DNA of 64,000 nucleotides from Candidatus Euphemobacter frigidus. GTDB taxonomy: Bacteria > Auribacterota > Erginobacteria > Erginobacterales > Erginobacteraceae. The DNA is taken from assembly GCA_030765805.1 (NCBI GenBank), contig JAVCDH010000003.1:1-64000 (forward strand), in the 5' to 3' direction. The position numbers and the translations under genes were made by a program. Positions 1-7,538 of this stretch are shown here, in pieces (within the stretch, counting starts at the first letter, position 1; every line of letters begins with the position of its first letter). The notes under the pieces are model-generated. The model saw nothing but the letters and a program-made list of their open reading frames with translations. It was not told the DNA's origin and did no database searches.

Positions 1-117
1 CGCAATAACTTTTTCCCCGTCTATTTCTTTGGGCAGGTTTAGATCTCTCGCCATATCCAGTCCGCTCCTAATCCTGCAGTCTTTTGTAAGATTGAATTTT
101 CCTTGCCCTTTCCTCAT
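1..117 (-). CDS. Partial hypothetical protein, cut by the left window edge
   Basis: A minus-strand reading frame opens with ATG at 117 and runs without a stop to the window edge (39 codons visible). The N-terminus is short and polar (MRKGQGKFNLTKDC...), and I do not recognise a family. The start is supported by an ATGA overlap: the TGA of the upstream TPR reading frame lies at 114-116 inside this ATG. The next in-frame stop upstream is only five codons away. AGAGG about 11 nt before the ATG could serve as a ribosome site. Translational coupling to the TPR gene would place it in the gas-vesicle operon. Confidence 0.4.
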   Translation of the reverse strand, partial: MRKGQGKFNLTKDCRIRSGLDMARDLNLPKEIDGEKVIA

Positions 118-481
118 GTCGACAGGTACCTCTTAAATTTTTCTTCCGGAGACAAAGGTTCTCCCGCCAGTTTCTTGAGGAACTTTTTACAACTTTCCCC
201 GTATGATTGCCGGATCTTCTTTTTCAAAGTCAAAATATTATTCCAGGCCTTTCTTGTCTCCTTCCTTCTTTATGCCCTGGTTTTTCCATAAATCTGCTTG
301 AAGCACATCTGTCTTTATTTACCGGCCCCTTCATATAATAGAGCAGCGATAGGTTAACCTTGGCCGGCTTATAATCCGGGGCAATCTCTAACGCCTTCTT
401 GTATTCCTTTATAGCTTCATCATACTCACCTTTCACGCTGTGAAGCCTGCCTTGATAAAGGTGTTCCTCTTTGGTTTTCAT
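114..481 (-). pseudogene. Small TPR protein gene with apparent frameshifts
   Basis: The ATG at 481 opens a clear tetratricopeptide repeat (EYDEAIKEYKKALEIAPDYK), followed by LSLLYYMKG. The frame then degenerates and ends at TGA near 230. Coding-like sequence continues in the other two frames. One frame gives LQADLWKNQGIKKEGD. The third gives KAWNNILTLKKKIRQS and then a basic tail ending KFKRYLST, whose TGA at 114-116 overlaps the next start codon as ATGA. From ATG to this stop is 368 nt, not a multiple of three. I read this as one roughly 120-residue TPR gene with two frame shifts, either real decay or sequence error. It resembles the intact TPR protein at 16320-17042. Confidence 0.55.
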
Positions 482-567
482 TTAACTCGGGAATTATCGT
501 AAATAATAAGTTTTTTCGTATGTTATTCTTCTCGAAACGCGTCAAGATCCATTACTCGGACAGGCTC

Positions 568-789
568 CTATATGTCTTTTAAGCTCAACAGGAATTTTTC
601 GCCCTGCGGTGTAATTTCATATCCGGTTACGGCGGTTCCTCTCAAATACCCCTTTTTCCACAAAGGCCTGCACAGTATGGCCACATACTCCGCTGAAAAT
701 CCCATCTCTTTGCCGATATCTTCGGGTTTGGCACGGTCCATCGTATTAATCAGCCTCAAGGCATATCTCTCACTTTCCGCGACCGACAT
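568..789 (-). CDS. Small winged-helix-like protein, copy 1 of a local family
   Basis: A 73-residue protein with a predicted helix-turn-helix/wing pattern: an N-terminal helix (YALRLINTMDRAKPEDIGKE), a recognition-helix-like stretch (GFSAEYVAILCRPLWKKGYL) and a C-terminal hairpin (GYEITPQGEKFL). It is clearly related to the proteins at 6166-6402 and 16063-16308 and to the C-terminus of the protein at 19088-19867. All share an acidic patch, then a G-x-S-x-x-Y-x-x-x-(L/I/V)-C motif and a K-x-G/D-Y-L turn. It could bind DNA or be a protein-interaction module. Its only visible context is the gas-vesicle cluster, between the AbrB-like gene and the TPR gene. AGGGAG precedes the ATG. Confidence 0.6.
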   Translation of the reverse strand: MSVAESERYALRLINTMDRAKPEDIGKEMGFSAEYVAILCRPLWKKGYLRGTAVTGYEITPQGEKFLLSLKDI

Positions 790-814
790 AGTTTTTCTCC
801 CTCTAACTTTCGTC

Positions 815-1288
815 TTAATACTCTATTGTCATTGACTTCCATTTTTTTCCGCCTTTTCCCAGGCGCCCTATCTTCTCCTGAAGAGTGGTCAATTTATTAG
901 TCCCCCGGTTATGGATGGTCAGCCAGGCCCCCCGGTCGGGTCCGGCCACTTTAATCTCCACCCGGTAGCCGGCCTTCAATTTAACTTCTTCCAATATATC
1001 GGGTTTTAAAATTAAACCCGCTTCATTGTCCATCCGGGCAACATCTTCCATCATGATGACCTGTAATTTTGTTAGACGTGGTGAAGACTTATCCGTGTGA
1101 ATTATGATATAGGGCCACCGGCTCGAACCCTTAATCCGGATGATTTTTATTTTGACCGAGCGGCCGGCAAACAGGCCGACTTTCCCCCTGATATGGGAAG
1201 GGATGAAAATCTTCCCTCCTTCGCTCATCCGGTCAGAAACCGGGACTTCAATGGAATCAACTTTACTGAATGCTTTAAGAAGCGGCAT
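815..1288 (-). CDS. Tandem AbrB/SpoVT-like swapped-hairpin protein
   Basis: This 157-residue protein contains two AbrB-like segments. The first, about residues 22-70, has GGKIFIPSHIRGKVGLFAG followed by VKIKI and YIIIH. The second, about residues 88-130, has AGLILKPDILEEVKLKAG followed by VEIKV and WLTIH. Each matches the pattern E-G-x-I-x-(I/L)-P-x-x-I-...-L-x-x-G-x-x-V-x-I-K-(I/V) seen in the single-domain protein at 20405-20575. AbrB folds normally dimerise by strand swapping and bind DNA, so this could be a local regulator with two half-sites in one chain. AAGGAG precedes the ATG, and the gene lies 9 nt after dnaK, so co-transcription is likely. Function is inferred. Confidence 0.6.
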   Translation of the reverse strand: MPLLKAFSKVDSIEVPVSDRMSEGGKIFIPSHIRGKVGLFAGRSVKIKIIRIKGSSRWPYIIIHTDKSSPRLTKLQVIMMEDVARMDNEAGLILKPDILEEVKLKAGYRVEIKVAGPDRGAWLTIHNRGTNKLTTLQEKIGRLGKGGKKWKSMTIEY

Positions 1289-1297
1289 AAGAACTCC

Positions 1298-3043
1298 TTA
1301 ACTAACCCGGACCGCCTTTACCTTCTTTTTGCGTTCGACCGTGGCGGAGAGAACTTCCAGCATTTCCTTTAATTCGGTAATTTTCGCGCCGGCCTCCTGA
1401 TACTCTCCCCGAGAGAGACAAGTTTTAATTGACAGGATCCTCTTTTCGATCTCATCTTCATCGGCGTTTTCCAATGTGTCTTTTCCTTCCTCCAGCAACA
1501 CCCGGGCCGCCTGGATCATGCTTTCTGCCTGAATTCCAATTTGAATCTCTTCCTTGCGCTTCTGGTCTTCCCCGGCATGAATCCGGGCTTCCTCGATCAT
1601 CCTGTTGATCTCGTCGCCGGTCAGGCGCGGAGAAGAGTTGAACCGGATGCTTTTTTCGGTCTCAGTGTACAAATCCTGGGCCTTGACCTGGAATATCCCG
1701 TTGGCGTCGATCCGGAAAGTCACCTCGATTCGGGCCTCTCCCCTTGCCCCGAGGGGAATGTCGTTCAGCTCGAACTTCCCCAGGCTGATGTTGTCGGACA
1801 CCAGAAGCCTCTCTCCCTGCAAAACATGAATATCGACCTGGGTCTGGTTGTTTTTTGCGGTGGTGAATATCAGGCCGCGGGTAACGGGGATAGTGGTGTT
1901 TCGCTTGATAATCCCGGAGAAGAGGCTGCCTTCCGTCTCGATCCCCAGAGAGAGCGGGGTGACGTCGAGCAGAACCACATCCTTGATTTTCCCGGCCAGG
2001 ATACCGGCCTGGATTGCCGCCCCGAGAGCCACCACCTCGTCCGGGTTTAAGTCCTGGCAGGGCTCTTTTCCCAGGAGTTCCCGGGCCAGGCGTTGTACGG
2101 CCGGCATCCGGGTGGAGCCTCCGACCAAAACTACCCGGTTGATCAGGGGCGGCGCAAGGCCGGCGTCAGCCAGGGCCCGGTTGGTAGGTTCCACCATTTT
2201 TTTTAATAAATCTCCGGTCAGATCCTCGAATTGCCCCCGGCTCAAGGAAAATTCCAGGTCTTTGTTCTTCCAGATAAACGGAATCCTTATATCCACAGCC
2301 TCTGTTATCGAAAGGTCTTTTTTCGCCTTTTCCGAGGCCTCTTTCAGGCGTTGCAGTGCCGTCCGGTCTTTTCGTACGTCGACCCCGTAGCGTTTTTCGA
2401 ACCCCCGGGCCAGGTAATCCATTATTCTCCGGTCCCAGTCATCGCCGCCCAGTCGGGTGTCTCCCCCCACTGCTTTTACCTCGAAGACGCCGTTGCCCAA
2501 CTCCAGAACCGACACATCAAAGGTCCCTCCTCCCAGGTCCCAGATCAGTACATAGTGCACATCCTGTCTATGGAGGCCGTAAGCCAGTGAGGCCGACGTG
2601 GGCTCATTTATAATCCGGATTACCTCCAGGCCGGCCCGGGCCCCCGCCTCGATGGTGGCCTGGCGCTGGTTGTCATTGAAGTAGGCGGGAACGGTTACCA
2701 CGGCCTTTTCTATCTTCTCGCTAAAAAACTCTTCCGCGTCTTCCCTGATCTTGCGAAGGATGAAACCGGAAATTTCCGGGGGGCTGAATTTTTTCCCGTC
2801 AATTTCGACTCTGTAATCAGTCCCCATGCGACGCTTGATCGAAGCCACAGTCCGCTCCGGGTTAGCGACGGCCTGCGTCCTGGCCATGCTGCCGGTCAGC
2901 TGTCTCCCTTCGGAGGTGAAAGCCACCACCGAAGGAGTAAGTCTTCCCCCTTCCGCGTTGGGGATGATCTCGGGCCTCCCATTGTTCATAAACGCGGCCG
3001 CCGAGAAGGTAGTGCCCAGATCTATTCCGATTATTTTATTCAT
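1298..3043 (-). CDS. dnaK: Hsp70 chaperone (DnaK family) in the gas-vesicle locus
   Basis: A 581-residue Hsp70, an ATP-driven cytoplasmic chaperone that binds exposed hydrophobic segments. The nucleotide-binding domain shows the phosphate-1 motif GIDLGTTFSAAAF, the connect motif NEPTSASLAYGL, the phosphate-2 motif IWDLGGGTFDVSVL and the adenosine motif VLVGGSTRMP. The linker and substrate-binding domain follow (VVLLDVTPLSLGIETEG, then the beta-sandwich to about residue 480), then a helical lid. The protein is shorter than housekeeping DnaK (about 640) and ends in a basic tail without an acidic EEVD-like end. No grpE or complete dnaJ is adjacent. J-domain and zinc-finger modules occur separately in the same cluster (12839-13861; 7145-7537; 22015-22368), which suggests a dedicated Hsp70 for gas-vesicle assembly. 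Confidence 0.93.
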   Translation of the reverse strand: MNKIIGIDLGTTFSAAAFMNNGRPEIIPNAEGGRLTPSVVAFTSEGRQLTGSMARTQAVANPERTVASIKRRMGTDYRVEIDGKKFSPPEISGFILRKIREDAEEFFSEKIEKAVVTVPAYFNDNQRQATIEAGARAGLEVIRIINEPTSASLAYGLHRQDVHYVLIWDLGGGTFDVSVLELGNGVFEVKAVGGDTRLGGDDWDRRIMDYLARGFEKRYGVDVRKDRTALQRLKEASEKAKKDLSITEAVDIRIPFIWKNKDLEFSLSRGQFEDLTGDLLKKMVEPTNRALADAGLAPPLINRVVLVGGSTRMPAVQRLARELLGKEPCQDLNPDEVVALGAAIQAGILAGKIKDVVLLDVTPLSLGIETEGSLFSGIIKRNTTIPVTRGLIFTTAKNNQTQVDIHVLQGERLLVSDNISLGKFELNDIPLGARGEARIEVTFRIDANGIFQVKAQDLYTETEKSIRFNSSPRLTGDEINRMIEEARIHAGEDQKRKEEIQIGIQAESMIQAARVLLEEGKDTLENADEDEIEKRILSIKTCLSRGEYQEAGAKITELKEMLEVLSATVERKKKVKAVRVS

Positions 3044-3129
3044 CTCCGCCCTTTAGTCCGGATTATTAATAAGAGTTCTGCAAAATGGAGTTTACCGTGT
3101 CATCTACAGCAAATTATGATTAGTTGAAT

Positions 3130-3162
3130 GAGATTGCTTCACCCTTGCGGGTTCGCAATGAC
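3130..3162. repeat. Short imperfect palindrome
   Basis: GAGATTGCTTC and CGCAATGACA flank a small CCCTTGCGGG stem. The arrangement resembles intergenic palindromic repeats common in environmental genomes. It lies in the 228-nt space between dnaK and the GvpA-GRAM gene, which otherwise holds only the terminator-like stem at 3241-3274 and AT-rich sequence. Confidence 0.4.
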
Positions 3163-3240
3163 AGAAAATCTGTGATTGAGGACTTTTCGTTATAATCAAT
3201 ACATTATTGCTCTGCTATCGATACTATCTCCGGCATTGTT

Positions 3241-3274
3241 CAAAACTAGCCCGATTTATGAATAAATCGGGCTA
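3241..3274 (-). terminator. Terminator-like stem after the GvpA-GRAM gene
   Basis: TAGCCCGATTTA (3247-3258) and TAAATCGGGCTA (3263-3274) form a perfect 12-bp stem with a TGAA/TTCA loop. It begins at the stop codon of the minus-strand gene and is followed on that strand by GTTTTG. The T run is short, so efficiency is uncertain. It belongs to a recurring TTAGC...GCTAA palindrome group in this window. If functional, dnaK and the genes beyond it would form a separate transcription unit. Confidence 0.5.
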
Positions 3275-4321
3275 AGTAGCTATCTTTATTCTTTGTTTTT
3301 TTCTATCTTTAACGGGGCTAACCCAGCCGCAGTTCCCGCATCCCTTTTCCAGGAGTTCCAGGAGATTGGCGGTTTTCCCGCACCGGGGACAAGTCTCGGT
3401 CCTTTCCCGGAACGATATAATCCGGCCCAGCGCCCTTTCCCATTCGTACATTTTCTCACCGGAGAAAGAGGCGATTTTCCTTTCGGGACTTGCCTCATAG
3501 ATAACATCAAACACCCTTTCCTTCTTCAAAGCCGGGCTCAAGTCCCTCACTTCCACCGTGGAACCCAGCACCCTTTCCATCGGAAGGTCAAAAGCCAGTC
3601 TTTTCTCAAAATCATACCACCAACACAATCTCCGGTTTGTTATATAGATACGACCCGGCTTCCATATCTTCTCCGGCGAAACCAGGTGCCAGGCCTTGCC
3701 CCGGTGGGTAACGGTTTCTCCTTCGCTTAAAAAATCTAAAACCTCCCCTTCATAGATGGGGAGGTCGATGTTTTCATCGACGAAAAACCCGGCTTCACCG
3801 GTCGCTTCTTTTACCGCGGTCTCTAATTTTTCTATCCCGGGCGATCTCAACCGCGCGATCCTCCCATCAGCAAGAACCAGGTAAAGCGCGCCATCCCGGA
3901 CCAGAAGACCCGTTATCTCGTTCAAGGGAGTCTGGAACATTACCTCGTTAAATTCCCGGTGTCGGATGAAGAGCCTTCTGTCGGTCAGATAAATTTGCCC
4001 GTACCTCCAGGCAACATAGATCCCTTCGGTGTGAAAAAAAGAGCCCGGTATTTCAAGCAGCACTTTTTCTCCCGGAAGTAAAAAAATTTCTTCCCGGGTT
4101 ATTTCACCCGCTGCCCGAGAGCGAAGCTTCTCGTCCCAGTCCTTCATCACCCCGTATTTAATCATGGTCTCCATGCCGGCGAGAGCCGCTCTTAAATTCA
4201 CGCCGATCAGCGGGATGCCGGCCACGGAGATGATGATGTCGGCACTTATCACCAGTCCCTTGTCCAGGATTCTGTCCAGGAGATCGACCAGCGTAATCCG
4301 GCTGTCTCGGGTAGGCTCCAT
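3272..4321 (-). CDS. GvpA/J-like domain fused to two GRAM/PH-like domains and a zinc ribbon
   Basis: A 349-residue chimera. Residues 1-57 are a GvpA/J-type gas-vesicle shell domain (LVDLLDRILDKGLVISADI, then ISVAGIPLIGVNLRAALAGM). Residues about 75-165 and 185-305 are two beta-rich repeats reminiscent of GRAM/PH folds: FLLPGEKVLLEIPG...GQIYLTDRRLFIRHREF and DFLSEGETVTHRGK...GRIYITNRRLCWWYDFEK. The shared (G)xIYxTxRRL motif is typical of GRAM-like sequences. Residues 311-332 are a zinc ribbon (CPRCGK...CGNCGW), nearly the same as the ribbon on the GvpJ-like protein at 6478-6828. GvpJ/S/M-type minor GvpA homologues are thought to nucleate vesicles. The extra domains could tether nucleation to a membrane or to another protein, which is inference. 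Its stop is followed by a terminator-like stem. Confidence 0.75.
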   Translation of the reverse strand: MEPTRDSRITLVDLLDRILDKGLVISADIIISVAGIPLIGVNLRAALAGMETMIKYGVMKDWDEKLRSRAAGEITREEIFLLPGEKVLLEIPGSFFHTEGIYVAWRYGQIYLTDRRLFIRHREFNEVMFQTPLNEITGLLVRDGALYLVLADGRIARLRSPGIEKLETAVKEATGEAGFFVDENIDLPIYEGEVLDFLSEGETVTHRGKAWHLVSPEKIWKPGRIYITNRRLCWWYDFEKRLAFDLPMERVLGSTVEVRDLSPALKKERVFDVIYEASPERKIASFSGEKMYEWERALGRIISFRERTETCPRCGKTANLLELLEKGCGNCGWVSPVKDRKKQRIKIAT

Positions 4322-4357
4322 TTGGCGCGTTGCTCCTTTATCAGCTATCCTCTACCC

Positions 4358-5143
4358 TCAGGCAAATGAGTACGGAGGCCACGGCCCGGTAAAACGAATG
4401 TGCAATCCCTCTTCCCGGTTTATGCCTTCCAGGACATCGCCCAGTTTTTCGACCTTCTCCCCGGAAACCAGGCAGGACAGGTTCATGATCATCTGGAGTT
4501 GTTCGTTATCGCCTTTCTTGGTTTTATCTATGTGGATATCAAAAACTTCTTTTTTTATCCGCTGGTAAAAATCCTTGAAATATTCATCGGCCTTATTCTC
4601 CATCTCCCGCCGGAGCAGGTTCTTTACTTTCTGCTCGTACATATAGGCCACCCCCGGTGATTTTGATTTAACTTCTTCCTTTAAATTTCTGATCTCCGGT
4701 GAGTTTTCGGCGATTTTATCAACCATAATTCGTGGGTCCCACAGGATCTGAACTCCATACTCGGCCTTGCCTCTGACGTGACTGAATTTTTCTCTCAATT
4801 TCTCGTAATCTTCCTGCAGCCATTTTTTTAAGTTCTCCTCCGGCTCGATGCCCTCCCCGCCGACGATTAAGGTATCGAAGGACATCGGGAGCACTGTCCC
4901 GAACCTTTCCCAGGCGGTATCAACCACCTGCTGATGGATCATCACCCAGTTTTTGACTTTTTCCGCTTCCCCCGATTCATAAGGACGGGCCTCGCAGTCA
5001 TGAACAATGGCTGAGACCTCCCGGTGCGGGATGGAATAAACCCGGCCGCCCTCTATCCCGATAGGGCCCAGGTTTATCTTTTCGTTGCCGCCGGCGATAC
5101 AGTAGAGATACAGACTCCGGCCGACCGTGATCTCTTCACTCAT
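4358..5143 (-). CDS. gvpF: GvpF/GvpL family gas-vesicle accessory protein
   Basis: A GvpF/L protein of 261 residues, required in gas-vesicle systems for early assembly through contact with GvpA. It begins with the family signature LYLYCIAGG and a regulatory-loop segment (VYSIPHREVSAIVHDCE). The middle has WERFGTVLPMSFDTLIVGGE, and the end is GLHIRFTGPWPPYSFA, matching the usual (F/I)xGPxPPYxF C-terminus. I chose the ATG at 5143 because it overlaps the gvpK stop as ATGA. An upstream in-frame start at 5164 lies inside gvpK. It is one of four paralogues in the cluster. Confidence 0.93.
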   Translation of the reverse strand: MSEEITVGRSLYLYCIAGGNEKINLGPIGIEGGRVYSIPHREVSAIVHDCEARPYESGEAEKVKNWVMIHQQVVDTAWERFGTVLPMSFDTLIVGGEGIEPEENLKKWLQEDYEKLREKFSHVRGKAEYGVQILWDPRIMVDKIAENSPEIRNLKEEVKSKSPGVAYMYEQKVKNLLRREMENKADEYFKDFYQRIKKEVFDIHIDKTKKGDNEQLQMIMNLSCLVSGEKVEKLGDVLEGINREEGLHIRFTGPWPPYSFA

Positions 5144-5451
5144 TTTAACTCCCTGTTTGTCCACCGGGTGGGATTGGCAATCCTATCGACGCAATCATTA
5201 ACTATATCGTCCAATCCGTCCCTCACCGACTGAACCGCCTCCCCGACACCCTGCTCTTCTTTGATGTGATCGATCGCCAGGTCGAGTTCCCTGAGCGCCC
5301 GCCCCAGGCGTTCTGTCTCTTCCTCGTTCAAGCTCCCCCCTTCCATCCGTCTTACCGCCTGGAGTTGAAGCGCGTCCCTGATGATCTCGACCAGCGCGAT
5401 CACCAATCCCAGAACACCGCTTTTCAGATTGTCCTCTTCAATATTGATCAT
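5140..5451 (-). CDS. gvpK: Gas-vesicle protein GvpK
   Basis: A 103-residue GvpK homologue, a small helical protein essential for vesicle formation in the systems where it has been tested. The sequence NLKSGVLGLVIALVEIIRDA and the later RLGRALRELDLAIDHIKEE are characteristic, and length is typical. It starts 2 nt after the GvpH-type gene and overlaps the following gvpF by four bases, so all three are translationally linked. Confidence 0.93.
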   Translation of the reverse strand: MINIEEDNLKSGVLGLVIALVEIIRDALQLQAVRRMEGGSLNEEETERLGRALRELDLAIDHIKEEQGVGEAVQSVRDGLDDIVNDCVDRIANPTRWTNRELK

Positions 5452-5453
5452 GT

Positions 5454-6056
5454 TTAATCGGATTTCTTCTTTATCTGCAACTCAAGAATCCCGTTCTTAT
5501 ATGACTTCTCTAATTTGCCTTCCGGTTGAGAGGGGAGTTTCAGGTCCTGCCGGTATTTACGCCCGGGCTTATCCACGGATATAATGAGTCTGTTTTTGGC
5601 TAAATTGACCTTTATGTCCTTCTCTTCAACTCCGGGAATCTCGGCGATTACCCTGATGTGATCTTCCTCATCAAAGATATCTACCGGGCGCTCCTGTGGC
5701 TCCGGGGAGGGTGAAAGGGGGCGTTTCGATTTTTGTTTAACAAAAGGTTTCCCCCCGAAAGTTGCTTTCCGTGCCCCCGGAGGGCGCCCGGTTGGTCTCC
5801 CCGAAGGCCTTCCACCACTCCTCTCACCCCTCTCCACGTGCCCCTCTTTTATCCGGCGCTCGATCTCTTGATCAGCCTCCTTGAGCCGATCCCGGAAGGC
5901 AGGAGATTTCTCTAAACTCTCTAATAAACCACCAAGCCCGGGGATCACCTTGCCGATTCCTTTAAGAATTCCTCCAGCGACACCTTCTTCTTTGCCGGAT
6001 TCCTTCTCTTCGTCACTTTGCCCCTCAGGATCTCGCTTTTCACCTTCTTTATCCAT
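5454..6056 (-). CDS. gvpH: Hsp20-type gas-vesicle chaperone (GvpH-like)
   Basis: A protein of 200 residues with a highly charged, low-complexity N-terminal half (Glu/Lys-rich, then Gly/Arg/Pro-rich RPSGRPTGRPPGA) and a C-terminal alpha-crystallin domain (VDIFDEEDHIRVIAEIPGVE ... NRLIISVDKPG ... NGILELQIKKK). Haloarchaeal GvpH has the same fold and keeps GvpA from aggregating. The ATG at 6056 is preferred over one at 6089 because GGAAGGAG lies at the right distance upstream. It sits directly before gvpK and gvpF. A second Hsp20 occurs at 31165-31710. Confidence 0.85.
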   Translation of the reverse strand: MDKEGEKRDPEGQSDEEKESGKEEGVAGGILKGIGKVIPGLGGLLESLEKSPAFRDRLKEADQEIERRIKEGHVERGERSGGRPSGRPTGRPPGARKATFGGKPFVKQKSKRPLSPSPEPQERPVDIFDEEDHIRVIAEIPGVEEKDIKVNLAKNRLIISVDKPGRKYRQDLKLPSQPEGKLEKSYKNGILELQIKKKSD

Positions 6057-6165
6057 CTTTCTTCTCCTTCCTTTTCCGGTTTTGGGCACTTTTAATTATT
6101 GCACTCCAAAGTTCTTCTGATACTGGATCAGCAGGCATGTTATACTCACATCAGTCTGATTGCTT

Positions 6166-6402
6166 TTACCATCTAATTAACGGCTTTCTTGCTTTCACTG
6201 CCAGGCCGGTAAACTCTTTACCCTTGAACGTAAGTTTAAATTCGCCATCTGGTTTTTCTTCAAGATAACCATCTTTAGTCAAAATAGAACAAATTTGAAC
6301 TACATATTTTGTTGAGACTCCTAACTTAAAACCTACTGATTCTTTATCAGCTTCCTCTAATTTTTTAATTATATTTAAAACTTGTTTCTCAATACCTTTC
6401 AT
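6166..6402 (-). CDS. Small winged-helix-like protein, copy 2 of a local family
   Basis: A 78-residue protein, MKGIEKQVLNIIKKLEEAD at the N-terminus, GVSTKYVVQICSILTKDGYL in the middle and a short hairpin (GEFKLTFKGKEFTGL). It aligns well with the 81-residue protein at 16063-16308: both begin MKGIE and share the GVSxxYxxxxC motif. The fold is most consistent with a winged helix. It lies between the GvpJ-like and GvpH-type genes. Local sequence is more AT-rich than its neighbours. The target is unknown. Confidence 0.6.
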   Translation of the reverse strand: MKGIEKQVLNIIKKLEEADKESVGFKLGVSTKYVVQICSILTKDGYLEEKPDGEFKLTFKGKEFTGLAVKARKPLIRW

Positions 6403-6477
6403 TTTCAGTTCTCACTTCGTCGGATTGATTAAATGGTTGATTGCTAAATTAATCACTCGCCGCTCATTAATTAACTA

Positions 6478-6828
6478 TTACTCCGCCTTTATCCCCTTGA
6501 CTTTGGCGGATATCCAGCCGCACCAGGGGCAGCCTTCGCCCAGAAGTTCATCGGTTTGGACTTTTTTCCCGCACTGGGGACACTCTTCCTTGCCCTTTAA
6601 CGCCTCTTGCCAGGCGGCGGTCTCGACATTGGTCCCGGAGGGGAACTCCAGGCCGTACCGGGCCGCGGTCTCAAAAGAAGCCAGGGCGGCCCTTATCTTG
6701 ATCCCCAGGAGTTCCACCCCGGCCACGGAGATGGAGATATCTGCGTTTATCACCAGGCCCTTGTCAAGAACACGGTCTATGACGTCTACCAATGTGGCGC
6801 CTGTATCCCTGGTTGCTTCTATGGACAT
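6478..6828 (-). CDS. GvpJ/GvpA-like minor shell protein with C-terminal zinc ribbon
   Basis: A 116-residue protein. Residues 1-62 are a GvpA-family domain (GATLVDVIDRVLDKGLVINA, then ISVAGVELLGIKIRAALAS), closer to GvpJ/S minor homologues than to the major shell protein because it is longer and has no alanine-rich tail. Residues about 83-107 form a zinc ribbon (CPQCGK...CPWCGW) that matches the ribbon ending the protein at 3272-4321. In other systems GvpJ-type proteins help initiate bicone growth. The ribbon may dock a shared partner, which is inference. AGAGG precedes the ATG at a plausible distance. Confidence 0.82.
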   Translation of the reverse strand: MSIEATRDTGATLVDVIDRVLDKGLVINADISISVAGVELLGIKIRAALASFETAARYGLEFPSGTNVETAAWQEALKGKEECPQCGKKVQTDELLGEGCPWCGWISAKVKGIKAE

Positions 6829-7144
6829 GTCGTCGCCTCTCTCTATTTTTAGAATACAGAGGTCAGAAGCCGGAATATCTAATCGCCCGGTTAAACCCCG
6901 TTCTCCTATTCTCTGATGTTTCGAAATTTAAATAATTGTAGTGGCGGAGCTTGCTCCGCTATCAGTCGAGCAAGCTCGACCACTACAGTTAGCGCGAAGC
7001 GCTAAATTCCTGCTTCGGAATTTTAAATAAAATATATCAATGAGATTGCTGAAATATTTTTTGGCATTGCCTCTGTCTAGTGATGATAGTCTTGGTTCAA
7101 AACTAAATTAGCGCCGCAGGCGCTAATTTATTCTATTCTCTGTT
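6829..7144. other. Gene-free stretch with three palindromes
   Basis: This gap holds a cruciform-like repeat at 6937-6987, a TTAGCGC/GCGCTAA stem at about 6989-7004, and a stem AAATTAGCGCC/GGCGCTAATTT at about 7104-7129 that directly follows the stop of the zinc-finger gene at 7145 on the minus strand. No coding sequence is evident. Confidence 0.6.
6937..6987. repeat. REP-like composite palindrome
   Basis: TGTAGTGG (6937-6944) and CCACTACA (6980-6987) enclose two smaller palindromes, CGGAGC-TT-GCTCCG and GAGCAAGCTC. The layout of an outer stem with two inner hairpins is the same as at 25892-25942, although the bases differ. Confidence 0.65.
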
Positions 7145-7537
7145 CTACTTGGGTACAACCCCCTGGCCTTTACATTTCGGACAGGGCACGGGATGAGGAC
7201 GTCGCGGGTACACGCCGGTCCCATCGCAGTTGGCGCATTTTTTCGAAGGCTCGATCCCGGTGACCATTCCCGCTCCGCCGCAGGCCGGGCAGGTTAAACG
7301 GCTGGTGGTGTACGGGTCTATTCCTTTGCCCGCGCAAAAATTGCATTTAACCGCCGGCCCGCTGATCTTCAACTTGCCTTTTCCCAGGCAGACCTGACAA
7401 TCGGAGAGTTTGGATAAAAGCTGAAAAGGGTCCTTCCCCTTACCCCGGCAAAAGGCGCATTCAATTTCCACCCGGTTCTTTTCCCACTTCTTTATTTCTT
7501 CCGGGCTTACGGTGGTCCATCTTGGTTTTCGCGTCAT
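7145..7537 (-). CDS. DnaJ-type CxxCxGxG zinc-finger protein without J domain
   Basis: A 130-residue protein with six cysteine knots of the DnaJ central-domain type: CAFCRGKG, CQVCLGKG, CNFCAGKG, CPACGGAG, CANCDGTG and CPKCKGQG. DnaJ has four. No J domain or C-terminal substrate domain is present. In DnaJ this region binds two zinc ions and helps hand substrate to Hsp70. Comparable six-knot proteins lie at 22015-22368 and in 19088-19867. The first and third knots are spaced alike in all three, so they are local duplicates. It starts 2 nt before the GvpG-like gene stop, giving tight coupling. It is a candidate partner of the locus Hsp70 and of the GvpF-J fusion. Confidence 0.8.
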   Translation of the reverse strand: MTRKPRWTTVSPEEIKKWEKNRVEIECAFCRGKGKDPFQLLSKLSDCQVCLGKGKLKISGPAVKCNFCAGKGIDPYTTSRLTCPACGGAGMVTGIEPSKKCANCDGTGVYPRRPHPVPCPKCKGQGVVPK

Positions 7538-7538
7538 C

